Notes: generated from the sequence alone by a model not told the origin. A DNA stretch of 64,000 bases from Pomphorhynchus laevis (GCA_012934845.2 WNNJ02001936.1:54766-118765), one strand, 5' to 3'. Positions 30,690 to 42,360 are shown, counted from the stretch's first letter. Translations and numbers: made by a program.

Positions 30690-31770
30690 CCAAGGCTCTA
30701 TCCTTCCAGCAGTCAAACTTCTCCTTCTTGAATATATTCCAGAAGGAAGCCTGAGAAGGATTAAGGTGAGCAATGCTTGCCTTATCCCTGTTCAGCTGAA
30801 ACCTATATCTAGAGCTCCAGTATTCATTCGAGAGGGTATGCCTGGCGGAAACAGAGATATTGGGAAGATGTAGGTAGCATTTTAGCGAGGATCTCGAGTT
30901 TTGTTAAAATGTGATTGTATATGCGACATTTATAGGTAGTCGAAAGCAACGCGGTAGCTTGCGATGAGAGGTAGAAATTAAATTTGGTCAAACTCTCATT
31001 ACCAATTCTAGGGAAGAGTTCAATAGCTGCCTGTAAGAAGGCACTCTGATGGGATCAAAGTGATGCCTCCTTCTAAGCAACTTATCTTTTTCTATCCGCC
31101 TGCGCATAAGGTCATGAGAGGTGGTCTAATGTTGGCGCGACTGCTCAGTACAGATGGGTTTCAACAACCACTCCTTATGAAGCAGTAATATTTCGAGAAA
31201 AGAATTAGTTGTTGAGCAATGAAAGGTGGGAGAAGGTGGTTTGTAAATAAGATATTCGTTCCTGGTTCTGCGGTTTGATTTATTAATTCGATTACCAGTT
31301 TTGTCGTTAAAGTCACTAAGTAGCATATCATAACTGCTACCCAATATACGATCCAGGAGGTCACGGTTCTTGCAAATTTCTCCTTGCCGGATCTAGATAT
31401 TGGCTATGCTGATGTGTTTAACGTTTTTACTGACTGATATAGCTAAACAAGACAGGGCTGGACAATAATAGTTAAGTAAGAGGGATGATCTTAAAGAGCT
31501 CTTTACTAGGGTTAAAAGACCTTGAGATATAGATGAGTAAGGTGGAGTTATGTACGGAGTATAGTGGGTGTAGATGTGCTTAGAGATAAATCGAGTAATG
31601 TCCTAGCGGAGCCGGACAGACCGCGTCTTCTGAAGAACTATATTATCTGCACCTCTACCAGATAAGAGGCTAAGGGCAGAAGCACCTCCCGAATTCCACA
31701 GAAGAATATTCAGTGAAAAAGGCTCACGAGTACTCTGCATTGTGTTAAGTTAGATGGAGTGGGATGCCTC
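30690..31770 (-). pseudogene. LINE ORF2 endonuclease fragment, family A
   Basis: Minus strand, from high to low: ITPPYSSISQGLLTLVKSSL, CLAISVSKNVKHISIANI, LLDRILGSSYDMLLSDFN, then RNEYLIYKPPSPTFHCST and LHKEWLLKPICTEQSRQH. The SDFN site corresponds to the GDFNAxH active-site motif of APE-type endonucleases, so its Gly is replaced. Stops separate the pieces; open frame 31126-31344 is the longest. Below 31100 a decayed linker (RRRIEKDKLLRRRHHFDP) leads towards the RT. Confidence 0.65.
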
Positions 31771-32207
31771 CTCTTAGACCAAACCGGAGGTGAGAAGGTT
31801 GATTTTTCCCACACCTAGCCTAACAAGTTAGAGACACTTGACCACGAGCGTTATCTTTATTTCCCGTCGTGACCCCATCTGCCAATCTCCAGAGATTTAC
31901 ATTCTGCTTGGCAATTGTAATAAGAGGCACTGTTTTTGAAGAAGGCATGATTGGTTTCTTAGAAGATGAGGTGAATCTCCTCTTAGAATTCATACTTGAA
32001 TAATTTGATTTTGATCTCTTCTTGAAGATTTAGCAACATGAAGCGAGATTATGGAAGGCTTAGAAGGTGTATTTGCCAAACTGGCAATCAGTAATTTAAT
32101 CGATCGAGTTGTTAATTGTTAAAGTGTTCTAAAGAAGTTAAACGTTGTGTCCATATTAGGTTCAGATGAGTTACACACCGAATTTGCCGTTACGGGGTGA
32201 GTAGACA

Positions 32208-32694
32208 TTATTCTTTACTGTATGTCTTCGCACATAGTCCTTGAATGCTGATATCTTCTTGACCATCAGGATGTTCAAGTCCGCAATTCGTGCATTTTGG
32301 GCTAGTTTGCATTGTGTCATGGACGGATTCATCAGATCCACACACTCCGCATTTCTTCATCATACCACAGGTGGAGTTCCATTGTCCCCACATGTGACAC
32401 TTGTTACAATGTGGAAATGTTAGATTGTCCGTACTTGCAAATTGTAAAGTTTAGATTGCAACCCATAAAAGGATTGAATGCTGAATTAGACAAGAGATGA
32501 GCATTGTCCCTTTCGGCATTTGCAAATGCAATAGGAAGAGTTTGGTCGTCTTTGTTTTTAATAAATTTAATGTTTTGAAGGGAATAACGCTTTTGAAGCT
32601 TTGCGATATCTTCGTTTTCTAGGTCTGGGATAATATTAGTAATATTTACTGACGACATATAGGCTTTGATACTAGAGTTCCTTAATGGGAACAA
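32208..32694 (-). pseudogene. LINE ORF1 (gag-like, CCHC knuckles), family A
   Basis: The minus strand encodes RNSSIKAYMSSVNITNIIPD, KLQKRYSLQNIKFIKNKDDQ, LPIAFANAERDNAHLLS and NPFMGCNLNFTICKYGQSN. This is the pre-knuckle domain of Jockey-type ORF1. After a frame change, CHMWGQWNSTCG, CGVCGSDESVHDTMQTSPKC and CGLEHP give CCHC-type knuckles. Open frames are 32404-32694 and 32208-32393. This is the proximal copy of a tandem duplication. Confidence 0.65.
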
Positions 32695-32992
32695 TTTTCT
32701 TTGAAGAACTTAGCAAAAGGGGTGCCTTAGTCTGAGGATACGAAGGATATCCTGTAGTAGTTATCCATCACTCTTACATCACTCTATTAGGTTGTGTATT
32801 AATAAATTTTCTCATAAATTCGTTGAAATACTGTTTTTTTTGCATTAGAATTGTTGGGGTAATGTTAACCATATTAACGAGTTTCTTAATCGGAGGAAGC
32901 TCCTCCATTTCACGATTTATAACAGTAAAGTTACTAACCTTAATTTCTTAAGTTTGCATGATTAGTTTTCAATTAAATGAGTGATATCGATT
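32362..32992 (-). repeat. ~630-bp tandem duplication, unit 1
   Basis: From ATACCACAGGTGGAGTTCC to GTGATATCGATT this is repeated head-to-tail at 32993-33623. By eye the only difference is one T in a T-run (near 32830 / 33460). It includes the ORF1 segment. Confidence 0.9.
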
Positions 32993-33623
32993 ATACCACA
33001 GGTGGAGTTCCATTGTCCCCACATGTGACACTTGTTACAATGTGGAAATGTTAGATTGTCCGTACTTGCAAATTGTAAAGTTTAGATTGCAACCCATAAA
33101 AGGATTGAATGCTGAATTAGACAAGAGATGAGCATTGTCCCTTTCGGCATTTGCAAATGCAATAGGAAGAGTTTGGTCGTCTTTGTTTTTAATAAATTTA
33201 ATGTTTTGAAGGGAATAACGCTTTTGAAGCTTTGCGATATCTTCGTTTTCTAGGTCTGGGATAATATTAGTAATATTTACTGACGACATATAGGCTTTGA
33301 TACTAGAGTTCCTTAATGGGAACAATTTTCTTTGAAGAACTTAGCAAAAGGGGTGCCTTAGTCTGAGGATACGAAGGATATCCTGTAGTAGTTATCCATC
33401 ACTCTTACATCACTCTATTAGGTTGTGTATTAATAAATTTTCTCATAAATTCGTTGAAATACTGTTTTTTTGCATTAGAATTGTTGGGGTAATGTTAACC
33501 ATATTAACGAGTTTCTTAATCGGAGGAAGCTCCTCCATTTCACGATTTATAACAGTAAAGTTACTAACCTTAATTTCTTAAGTTTGCATGATTAGTTTTC
33601 AATTAAATGAGTGATATCGATTA
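32993..33623 (-). repeat. ~630-bp tandem duplication, unit 2
   Basis: Second unit. The 96-codon ORF1 frame is repeated at 33035-33325 without change. The near-identity means a very recent duplication or an assembly artefact. Confidence 0.9.
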
Positions 33624-33639
33624 TGTCTTATAATTGATA

Positions 33640-34430
33640 TATTATATCGATTATGATTTGTAAGTATTTGTAATCAAAACAATTTTTTAAACAATTTTTG
33701 AATTCAAGTTTGAATACACATCAATAATAAGTTATCTTTACTTATTGCTATCATCTAAAAATTTGTACATAACAAATTAGTATAGCATTTATAATTTTTA
33801 CAACCATCCTTTTATGCTCTGGCTCTATTTTATCTGTACTAGAAGATAAAACATAGCGTGTAATCCAAAATTACATAAAAAATAATTTCATATTCAAAAA
33901 TGGATATAAATATTATATTTATGTTTATGTTTTATATAATACAGTTTTTATACAAATGAAATTTTGATGACTTCATTATGCACGTTGCTTTAATCTATGT
34001 GCCCATTATACAATGCAAGTAATTCGAAATATTAGATACAGGAAATGTTTATTTGAAAATTAAAATTAAATTATTTTTGAATTTTGTATCAGGATAATAA
34101 AATGCTAATTTTAATGTTTCACGAGCTGCTATAGCAACCATCAGAGAAAAACGTTAAAAATAAAAAAATTAAATGTTTATTTTACTTTTGTTGTAATGTG
34201 GAATAATCTTATGAATTGTTAAATACTTCAACGTTTGTAGCGTTTATTTTCAAAATAAAATAGACAGCTTTACAATTTCAAGTTGTTCTGGATAAAATCC
34301 AATTTACTAGACAAAAGAGCCTTCACTTGATGCTAAAACTAGCTAAGAAAATATAAAAATAAATTAATGTTTTCGATCCAGATCCAAAATTAACAATTTC
34401 TGATTATAAATTCAATTGAAATTTCGATAT
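33640..34430. other. AT-rich DNA without recognised gene
   Basis: No coding signal. A piece near 34325-34385 (GATGCTAAAACTAGCTAAG, TTTTCGATCCAGATCC) recalls the arms of the foldback elements. Confidence 0.4.
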
Positions 34431-34815
34431 TTTTATTCTGCACGTTTCTTTAATTCTATTATATACGCCAACAGCTACATTTCAATATTAGTAGACCTCA
34501 TAAGCTACTGATCCAATACCTACGTTTCACGTTTCGGTTCTTTTAATGTTTGATGACGATCATTCGATTCGTATGCTTTAAATTAAATTTTGCAAATTTA
34601 ATTGAAAACATTTCTAATTTTAAATTAAATCAACGTTGGTAGGGATTGCTCTATCTTCAAAAATGTCTTCATATTTTTGCAATTAAATGATATTGTCGAA
34701 CTGGTCATCTATAGTTTGTTTACTAATTTTAAGTTAATTTAATTGTACAATCATTATTACAATTGACATTTTTGATGACATTCCACGTTTCTTTATTTCT
34801 ATCTATAAGGAATAT
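34430..34815 (-). repeat. Single diverged hammerhead-bearing ~350-bp unit
   Basis: Minus-strand unit matching the 10.7-12.3 kb array: GTGAAACGTAGGTATTGGAT at ~34515-34530, the ribozyme segment at 34475-34510, and AACTTAAAATTAGTAAACAA further on. The ribozyme core reads CTTATGA, and the helix I partner and cleavage triplet are deleted, so it is inactive. Confidence 0.6.
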
Positions 34816-34885
34816 ATTAGTCAACTGTGCAGTCAACTAAATCGTTTGCTTCATAATATTAAGTTATGCAAATTAAGTCATTATT

Positions 34886-35130
34886 TAAGCGTATAATCCA
34901 AAATTACATAAAAATCCAATAAAACCTAGGTTCATATGTAGTGCTTTTAAATGCACATTAATACACTCTTAGTTTATATGAATAAAATACTTAAAGTAAT
35001 TAAAACACACTTTAAGAAATATTGTAGGGTAATCGAAATCACAATATAAAACACTATTACAGTATTCCACAATAGAATTTTTAGAACACACAAAAGGAAT
35101 AAATTTTAAAAATATATTTTTCTAAATAAA
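34886..35130 (+). pseudogene. PLE RT fingers fragment
   Basis: The plus strand encodes NPKLHKNPIKPRFICSAFKC, then a decayed KYLK-x-LKHTLRNI segment and EFLEHTKGINFKN. It matches the fingers of the copies at 6.25 and 13.8 kb. Confidence 0.65.
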
Positions 35131-35164
35131 TCTGTAAAAAACAAATACAAAAGAAACATTTCAA

Positions 35165-36304
35165 GGGATATTATGGAAGTTTATTTCTTGATCGCAATTT
35201 TGCATGCTCTCCTCGATACATGCTGCATTGCCTCGTTGAACTGCCACACTTAGTATTTGGAATAGAAAAGAAGCCAATCGACGTTCGTCGGTACTCCAAT
35301 TCAATCGCCTGCCAAGTTCATGTGAAAATCGCACCTAAGGAATCTATTGCTTCCGGTTCGAAAACATATGTTCTTTCGTCAAACATGCATGCTTTTTTCG
35401 TTTTTTAACTTCAGCTGAGGCTGCCGCAGTGCCTGCGCTGTGTGTGACCATGTGTTGGTAACTCTTGGCAAAGGTGTTTACACAAGTGGCATTCCAGACT
35501 AGGCACTTGCCACCAGACCAGGGAACAACGTGAACCAGTCTGGACGCTTTCTGTCATTTCGACAAATACCGCTCGTTTCCAACCAACTTAAGAAATCGGC
35601 TGATACTGGAGTCATGCGGATAATTGCATTTACCTAGCTGTGACGGCTATGACGAGATATATTGCGTGGGCAGTCAAGGCCATGTGCTTCCAAAACAGTA
35701 GTCATTACGCCGCATTTACAAGTATAGTTTTAAAGGAAGCAAATTCCAAGCCTCATTACAATTGATATTGAGAAGCTACGGTCGTTCATTACTTTTCCCA
35801 CTGCAGTAATGGGTAAAACGTTGAAGAAATCTTCGGAATGTATTGAAGCAGCGTCTAAGATATGAGCTCGCTTTACTGAAGAGAGCGAACTTAATAGAAG
35901 GTCACGTTGGCGTTTTTCATAAACAGGGTGAAACCATCGTATTTGAAATGAATTTTACAATGTCATCTTACTTGACGTTAAAGTCGACCAGCTGCTAGTA
36001 ACCTTGGCGAGCAGTTATTCATGTATTTCTCCCATTATGAAGGAAGGGTCTCCTAAAATAGCACTAGAGAGTTTGTTTGTAGACATTCGGGAGGAAATGT
36101 AAGCAGGGAGTGAAGTGTATCGAATTATGCAAATGCCGATTCCGCCATGTTTAACAGGAAGAATTGCTTGTTCCCATGCGATATTGTTCACTGGTATGTT
36201 GATGACCGATTGAAAAGTATCGCGCAACGTTTCATCGTATATCTTTGAGGAGTCAGCTAAGAAACAAGGAGCAGATTGTAAAAGATACGTAAACTTAGGA
36301 ATCC
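35165..36304 (-). pseudogene. RT element C-terminal half with nuclease-like domain
   Basis: Minus strand, from high to low: NWIPKFTYLLQSAPCFLADS; AWEQAILPVKHGGIGI (36015-36227 frame); a long divergent middle; then VHVVPWSGGKCLVWNATCVN, TFAKSYQHMVTHSAGTAAAS, AEVKKRKKH, ELGRRLNWSTDERRLASF and QILSVAVQRGNAACI. From memory, invertebrate RT proteins of this type carry W(D)ATC(V)DT...AE..K.KKY...AIQRGNAA, a pattern that could be a PD-(D/E)xK-type nuclease; the nuclease reading is inference. Here Asn sits at both usual Asp positions (WNATCVNT), and there are stops. The upstream RT half lies at 36.9-38.4 kb in the opposite direction. Confidence 0.55.
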
Positions 36305-36420
36305 AATTTCGGTGTGTGGTGGATTCGAATTGCGAATATTAGTTACCGCCCACACCAAATATAGAACACATTAATTGTGTAATTTGGTATATAAGCCAAA
36401 TATAAACCAGCATTTCGGCG
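36305..36420 (+). repeat. Dispersed ~110-bp repeat, copy B
   Basis: Nearly identical to 5712-5830. It begins exactly where the minus-strand RT element ends and runs into the hammerhead-like unit at 36421. Confidence 0.6.
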
Positions 36421-36600
36421 AAAAGGAATCAGCAGAAGCAGTTAAAGGACCGAAACACTAAATGTAGGAGTGGGCTCACTGCTGATGAGGTCCACCCACG
36501 CTGATTGTAGTGTACAGTGATGCTGATAGGATTCAAACAACCACACGTGGATAATGTCAAACCGACCAGTTAAGAATAACGGCTCGTGTATGCAATATTC
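36421..36600 (+). repeat. Diverged hammerhead-bearing unit
   Basis: Same architecture as the 11-12 kb units with different stem bases: GGACC-GAAAC upstream, then the ribozyme segment, then GGTCC after CTGATGA. The flanks ATGTAGGAGTGGG and CCACCCACG can pair. Confidence 0.55.
36476..36520 (+). ncRNA. Hammerhead-like motif with compensated helix I
   Basis: Helix I is TCACTG (36476-36481) pairing perfectly with CAGTGA (36515-36520), where the 11-12 kb copies have CAGTAG/CTGCTG. CTGATGA is intact and the cleavage triplet is GTA. The GAAA element reads GATT, so it is probably inactive. The paired changes in helix I support a real RNA structure. Confidence 0.5.
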
Positions 36601-36879
36601 AAAATAGTAAACTTAGGAATATTATAACAGTTTCTTAAAATAAAAGTAGCATCCTACGTTGAGAGTTTTGTCGGACGCAAACTGACTAATTTTAATTTGG
36701 AGATAAAACTATCCAGATGCTCACTTACAGATTCAACTTACCCAATTGGTGATCCCAGTAATGTTTCATTTTCATGATCAATGCCAATCTGCCAAATCAT
36801 TTCTAATTTCAAATAAAATCAGCGTTGGTAGGGAAAGCTCTATCTTCCCTTCTAACGAGACAAATTTGTCGTTGGAAAG

Positions 36880-38367
36880 AAAAGCGCTGTTCTGAGTTGT
36901 TCAATGAAGCTAATAAACAGCAATAAAGTGAAAATTTGAGATGCACTTCTCAAAGAGCTTTCGATTGGAAGCACAAATATTTATCGCTCATGACCAACGT
37001 CAAAATAACAGCAGCTAGTGGCTTACTATCTAATAACTCCGTTAAAGGAGTGTTGTCTTATGATTCACTAATTGATGGTGTTCCGGTTAGCACAATTTTA
37101 CACAATTTACACCCTCTCTCAAAGGGGTCCGTTCAGGAGGCTCTTCTAACAGAGCCCGTCAGATGCGTCAGAAAAAATCATTGTTTTATTTACCTCGCTC
37201 GATGAGCACACATAATCCACGCATGCCGTAGAACGCACGGCGCTACAATACCGTCAGGTTTGGATTCGAACATGTAACGACATATGCTATCTGAGTTCGG
37301 GGAAAGATCAACGTCACTGGCGAGAGTATTAGCAGATTTTGGCGTTGCAATTGCTACAGAAACGTTAGACCATGATCCACTTTACAGCGTATCAGTTAGT
37401 TGCACTTAAAAAGAGTAATAGCGGTGTTCGTCATATTGGTATTTACGATGTCGCTAGACGCATTTTATGCAAGTCATTATTGGGGTTGGTCAAGGACGAT
37501 TTGCAGTCTGCAGCGGGTATTGTGCAACTAGCAGCTTCACAAAAAGCTGGGTTAGAATTTGCTATTTCATCTATCAGAAAAACATTTGAGATACAAAAAG
37601 ATCAATGTCTCTTGGTCGTTGATGCCAGCAAGGCTTTTAATTCATTGAATCGGGCAGTTGCGTTATACAATTTAAAGTTTAATGCCTCTCACTTTCGATA
37701 GTTATGAATAAGATCTATGCAAAACCAACAACGTTTGCATTAGGTGGGGAAAGTATAATATCAAATGAAGGTTTCACTCAAGGTGATCCCTTCACAATGG
37801 CTGGGTTTGCAATGTCGACACTGCCACTGATTATGTTGATAGAGCAAGAAATGCCACAAGTGTTGCAGCGATGGTATGCATACGATTCTAATTTCGATAT
37901 TATACATTCTGAAAGGACCTTTATACAGTTATAATGTTAATGCATCGAAGACGGTTCTGTTATCACATCATTTGATCAGCGAATCCGAAAAGCTTAAGAA
38001 TGTGGCTTACACAACAAACGGGACAAAAATTCTCAGAGCATTAATAGGCATGAAAGAGTACATGGATGAGACAGTGAAATCAAAATGTGAAAAATGGATT
38101 GAAATGGTTGCAAAACTCTCAATTATTTCGGATATAAATCCGCAAATTGCATATTTAGGGTTGACTAAGTCATTACAATCAAAATTGAGTTACTTCTTAC
38201 GAGCAACTAAAATAGACCATTCATTAATACAGGATCTGAAGTCTGGCATTTTCTCTAGTTTTGTAAAACAGCTTATAAACAATCCATGGGCCATAATTGA
38301 CACAGCTTACTCTCGCTGCCTGTCCGACTTGGCGGTGAAGGTATTGATGATCCTACATGTAGCTGTT
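36880..38367 (+). pseudogene. RT element N-terminal half (DASKAFNSLNR type)
   Basis: Plus strand: HACRRTHGATIPSGLDSNM and MLSEFGERSTSLARVLADFG (37.2-37.35 kb); LVALKKSNSGVRHIGIYDVA and RRILCKSLLGLVKDDLQSAA; motif A LLVVDASKAFNSLNR (37.62 kb); EGFTQGDPFTMAGFAMSTLP (motif B, 37.77 kb); motif C region RWYAYDSNFD, where YADD would be expected; then YNVNASKTVLLSHHL and a thumb-like segment to ~38367. Frames 37372-37701, 37704-37934 and 37876-38412 cover it, separated by a stop and a shift. YAYD instead of YADD removes one catalytic Asp. The last ~15 codons of 37876-38412 belong to the LINE that abuts it. Non-LTR-like RT of uncertain family. Confidence 0.65.
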
Positions 38368-39285
38368 CTCTCAAGTACCCCAGAGGCGCACTTGGGTTTT
38401 CTCATTCCATGACATATGCTGAACCCGTTTCAAGGCCCACCTAGCTTTCTTAATGATACGCTTGAGTCTATTCAGGTCAGCTTTTGCTGATTAGTTCACG
38501 AAATGGTGAACCTCAGATAGTTTACTCGACTTGTGAAGGTAGGGAGTGGTTGAGGCTGCAAAATGAATGAGAGTGCAGAGAGTGCTAATCTGTTAAGCTT
38601 CTTTTTGGTGGCAGGGGCGTCATGAAAGACGACCACCTTCGGTTTAGAGGAGTTGAGAACAAGATTAGATAGAGGTAGCTGATCTTTTAATTTTAGAATT
38701 AAACGGATGATGTCAGAGACTACATATTTGCACCTGCGTTCAGATAACAGGGATGTGGTATCATCAGCGTACACCACTAGATGTTGATTACGTTTAAATT
38801 TTTATAAAGTTAAATGGATGCAGCAAGATAGAAGATTGGAGAAAGTGGGGAGCCTTGAGGCACACCCGTAATAGGATAAAACTGACGAGCATCAGGGTCG
38901 TATTCATAGACAAATCGCTTGGTATACAGCAATATATCCACCCTGTTAACAATTCTCACAGGCAGTCCGAGGGACCTGAGAGAAGAGATTACAAAATGAA
39001 TGGAAATGCGGTCAAATGCAGCAAAAAAGTCAAGGAAAACAGCCACAGCGAGTTGATTATTATTCTCTCGACAAAAATGATGCACTTCACCTATTGCTGA
39101 ATTGACCGAGCGATTTTTTACGTACCCATGAAAACCCGACGGGATTAAATTTCGCATACTTAGATGGTCGCGGATATTACGCGCTAGCGCTTTTTCGTGA
39201 ATGGAGACGAGGGAGTTTTGAATAGAAATGGGCCGCAGATCTTTAGTACAATAAATCGATATCTTTTTATGTAAAAACCCACGTT
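38368..39285 (-). pseudogene. LINE ORF2 RT domain, family A
   Basis: Minus strand, from high to low: RNLIPSGFHGYVKNRSVNSA; motif A FLDFFAAFDRIS; GVPQGSPLSPIFYLAA (motif B); then VYADDTTSLLSERRCKY (motif C YADD intact, 38777); VLNSSKPKVVVFHDAPATKK; and FTSRVNYLRF. Frames 38810-39157 and 38496-38777 are close, with a short break between them. The 3' end at 38368-38470 matches 28735-28850. It is the best-preserved RT of this LINE family. Jockey/I-like. Confidence 0.8.
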
Positions 39286-39690
39286 TCTACAAACCTTTGT
39301 TTGTATTCAATGCTAGTCAACCTACAGTTAATTTTGAGGTCATTTCTGCTATACATATTTTGCAGTAAGTAGTGCAAAACATAGGAACTGATATAATAGT
39401 GTTTTGATAATTATAGAAATAACCCATTTACGTAAAACAACGAAGAGAATTCTAGGAAGGCATTGCGAGTGAACAGGACAAAAATTCAAGAGAAGATCGA
39501 ATTTGTGCAGGATAACAAGATTATAATGCTAGAAACCAAAGTATTCGCAAAAGACCGCGGTTGCCGCATGACGATTACAGTCCTTTTAATCGTTGGTAGG
39601 GGAATATGTTATGAACTGATATAATAGAGATAATTGGCAAACGTTAATTTAAATTTATTATTTATTATTCATCTAAGTAAGTACGCCATG
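39286..39690. other. Spacer with a short open stretch
   Basis: Around 39440-39620 the plus strand has a ~60-codon open stretch (NRTKIQEKIEFVQDNKI, VFAKDRGCRMTITVLL) without a start. It may be a mobile-element ORF fragment; not recognised. Confidence 0.35.
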
Positions 39691-39795
39691 AGCATTTATT
39701 TGGCCCTGCTGCTATGCTGAATTGAAGAATAGGCGTCGAAACATGATAACATATCAGTTCCTTATTATGACATATAATCCTTATTCTGATATAAA
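39690..39795 (+). repeat. PLE-associated structured module, copy
   Basis: TTTGGCCCTGCTGCTATGCT, AGGCGTCGAAACATGATAAC, ATATCAGTTCC, ATTATGACATATAATCC. It has the full module order, with a one-base-decayed CTGATGA (ATTATGA). Confidence 0.55.
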
Positions 39796-41090
39796 ACATT
39801 ATTATTCTTATAATTGGATCATAATTCTGACACAAAACATTATTAAAAATTATTAAGTCAATTCATAAAAATTAACTTTTATCTTAGAATTCACTTTGTG
39901 ATTTTAACTTTTTATAAAATACGTATACTCAGGTGTACTGCAAGAATCGCAAATTTAATATTAACCCGCTGACCTGTGCATAGTTGATTTATGCAGTTAA
40001 ATTAGCGAGATTTTTTATTTATTAATATCTATCTACCGATAAATCTACGTTAAGTATTTCCCGCTTCAACTGATCGGACTCCTGGATTCTTATTTAGACG
40101 TACAAGACCACTTACAGTGTAACCATTCACGTTTTTTACGCTTGCTAAACATCTCAATTCATATCTAAAATCCGAAATGTTTCCTGAATATACTGTTTGC
40201 AAAAAAAGATATTTGCGAAACTGAAGAACTGAATGGAATGCACTTAATTTATTTCGACTATAAATCACAGCTTTACAACGCTCTTCTATTATTGATCTAA
40301 TAAAAGACTATATACATAGCACATCTCAGAAGTTTCTTATTGTGTGCAAATGTTTTTCAGATTCTTTCGTGTTTGCAACGTCTATATATTAAACAAAATT
40401 CGCCTAATTGTCTTCAATTATTTAACAGACAGAAAGCAATTTTTTCAGACGTCAATGTAGGAATTGATTCAGTTTCATAAAAATCTAGCAAAATGACGAT
40501 TGCTGCTTATTATATTATAATTTTGTTCTCACTGCGCTTTATAAGTGCTTCAGTCTATGTAGTGACGCTTGTATTTATTAGAATATAGATAACGGAATAT
40601 AATATAATTATCAAATTACTTGACAAATGTTACATCATGTTACATTTCGTTTATAGAAAATGCCTAGCTTGATTTGTCACCTATCAAATCATTTAGTTGT
40701 CGATACATTTACGAAATTTTTATATGGCCGGATTTCTTTAAATAGCTTTCGCAACTCAGAATCCTAAATGCTGAAGATATATTTTCAGATTAAAATTTTG
40801 TAATTTGATAATTTAATTTGATCTATGAATGAATCCTAAATGCCGAATATAGATAGGAAGGGATCTTTTTCTTTTAATGAATAAGATCCGGTCATTCAAT
40901 GGCAGGTAAGCTTGAAGATAGTAAACAATCGATCGCATTTCTCGATGCCCTGCTTATACGTTGTAATAACATAACAACAGATATATCGTAAAACTAATAT
41001 TATGTGGAATCCTCTCCTCTGGTTTACTCAAATACCAAACAAATATAAGATATCCGCAGCATCATTGTTGCTAAGGTCTTTGCAATATGC
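39796..41090. other. AT-rich DNA without recognised gene
   Basis: The minus-strand frame 40050-40268 (72 codons) shows no recognisable domain. The rest has no coding signal. Possibly unique DNA. Confidence 0.4.
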
Positions 41091-42120
41091 TCAGAGAAAT
41101 GTTACCGGTTGACTAAAAGTTCGATTATTAAGTCGAAACTTAAAAGTCATTGCTTCTCCGAATGGGCCATCACCCAGGCTGTTCGAAAATCAAAGAGGAT
41201 ATTGTTTGCATCGACACATGACAAAAAAGACCAAGCAAAAGCTAAAATCATTGTTAGAAAGCGTGGAAACATTGTGATATTTTTGGTTATAATCAAATAT
41301 TTCGAAGGCACTCTGGTACGTCATCTTCATGATCTAAAATATACAAGTAAAATCGACAGTTCGAGCACGATAAATATATAACAAGAAATTAGAGTAGAAA
41401 AAATTAAAATAAAACCCAATTAAATTAACCACTTTACTGAATAGTTTTAACCATTGTCGATCTGCAAAATTGTTGGCATCATCAAGTTCCCAGCAGCAAT
41501 ATTTAATGGAAGTTTTAATGTGATATTCGCTTTATTTGTAATGACGTGGTCTTTAAAATTCTCAATGTACATAGCTTCTATTATCTTCCGTTTGGTAGCG
41601 TTACTCTCTAAAATAACTAAAATATATTTAGTTTTACTCTCAAAAACTAAAATATATCTGCGATCGTCTTTCGTTGATAACCGTAGCCTGAACAAACTTG
41701 AAGATGATCTTAGACGACAAACGTCTTCACGTCCCACAGTTTACTGTCCACCTAGCAGGTGTCTAGCATCCATGTTCAAACGGAGACTCTTAACTCAGCA
41801 AACGTTAGGTCTCGTTTTATAAGATAAAATGTAAAGATTGTGATGCTACATATATGGGTCAGACTAAACGACCATTACACCTTAGAATTAAGGAACATCG
41901 TAATGCTTTAAAGGAAGGGACATGTCATCTGCCGTTTTTAACCATTCCCTCATGAAAGGACACAATATTGAATTCGATGATATCAAAATTCTTGCAAAAG
42001 AATCAAATTATTATAGACGGTTAATTTTTGAGTCTATACAAATCAACGGCAGTGGTGAAAGGATGCATTGAAATAAATCAAATTATAATTTAAAAATTCC
42101 TATCGATACCTTGGACTAAG
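41091..42120. pseudogene. PLE endonuclease fragments, head-to-head
   Basis: On the plus strand, 41690-41815 is a linker (SRCLASMFKRRLLTQQT). After a frame change a GIY-YIG-type domain follows at ~41820-42110: [20 protein letters not shown] and [13 protein letters not shown], then GHNIEFDDIKILAKES and RRLIFESIQING. The CxxC before the Y-M-G-Q-T and the R..EH pair fit PLE endonucleases. On the minus strand, 41447-41640 reads ATKRKIIEAMYIENFKDHVI, TNKANITLKLPLNIA, which looks like the end of another GIY-YIG domain. The two therefore face each other. 41109-41381 is an open frame of uncertain origin. Confidence 0.6.
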
Positions 42121-42360
42121 AAAACATCGTAATATTCTTCCGCACTTCCTAATTACTCCAACAACTACGGTCTCCGATCCTTCCTCGTCGCCGCCTCACT
42201 CGCCTGGAATCAACTCCCTCTCGACGTCCGCCGCGCTCCCTCCTTTATCACATTCAAACACCTCCTCCGTTCACACCTCGACACATGATTTACATTTTTG
42301 TTTTGTTGTGTTCATGTAAGCGTGCGCTGGCACGCATTTGCCACGTTAAAATAAATCGTT
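42121..42360 (+). pseudogene. LINE ORF2 C-terminus and 3' end, family B
   Basis: The plus strand encodes LRSFLVAASLAWNQLPLDVR, RAPSFITFKHLLRSHLDT and a stop, the classic CR1/L2-like LINE ending (WNxLP...FK..L..HL). It is followed by the hairpin GCGTGC-GCTG-GCACGC, ATTTGCCACGTTA and an ATAAAT tail. The 3' end looks complete; everything upstream is missing. Confidence 0.75.

Noticed and set aside
36320-36345. tRNA-like B box (GGATTCGAATTG)
   Set aside because: No A box, anticodon arm or acceptor stem could be drawn around it.
41109-41381. 90-codon plus-strand frame as a host gene
   Set aside because: Basic, no domain, and embedded in PLE debris; left unassigned.
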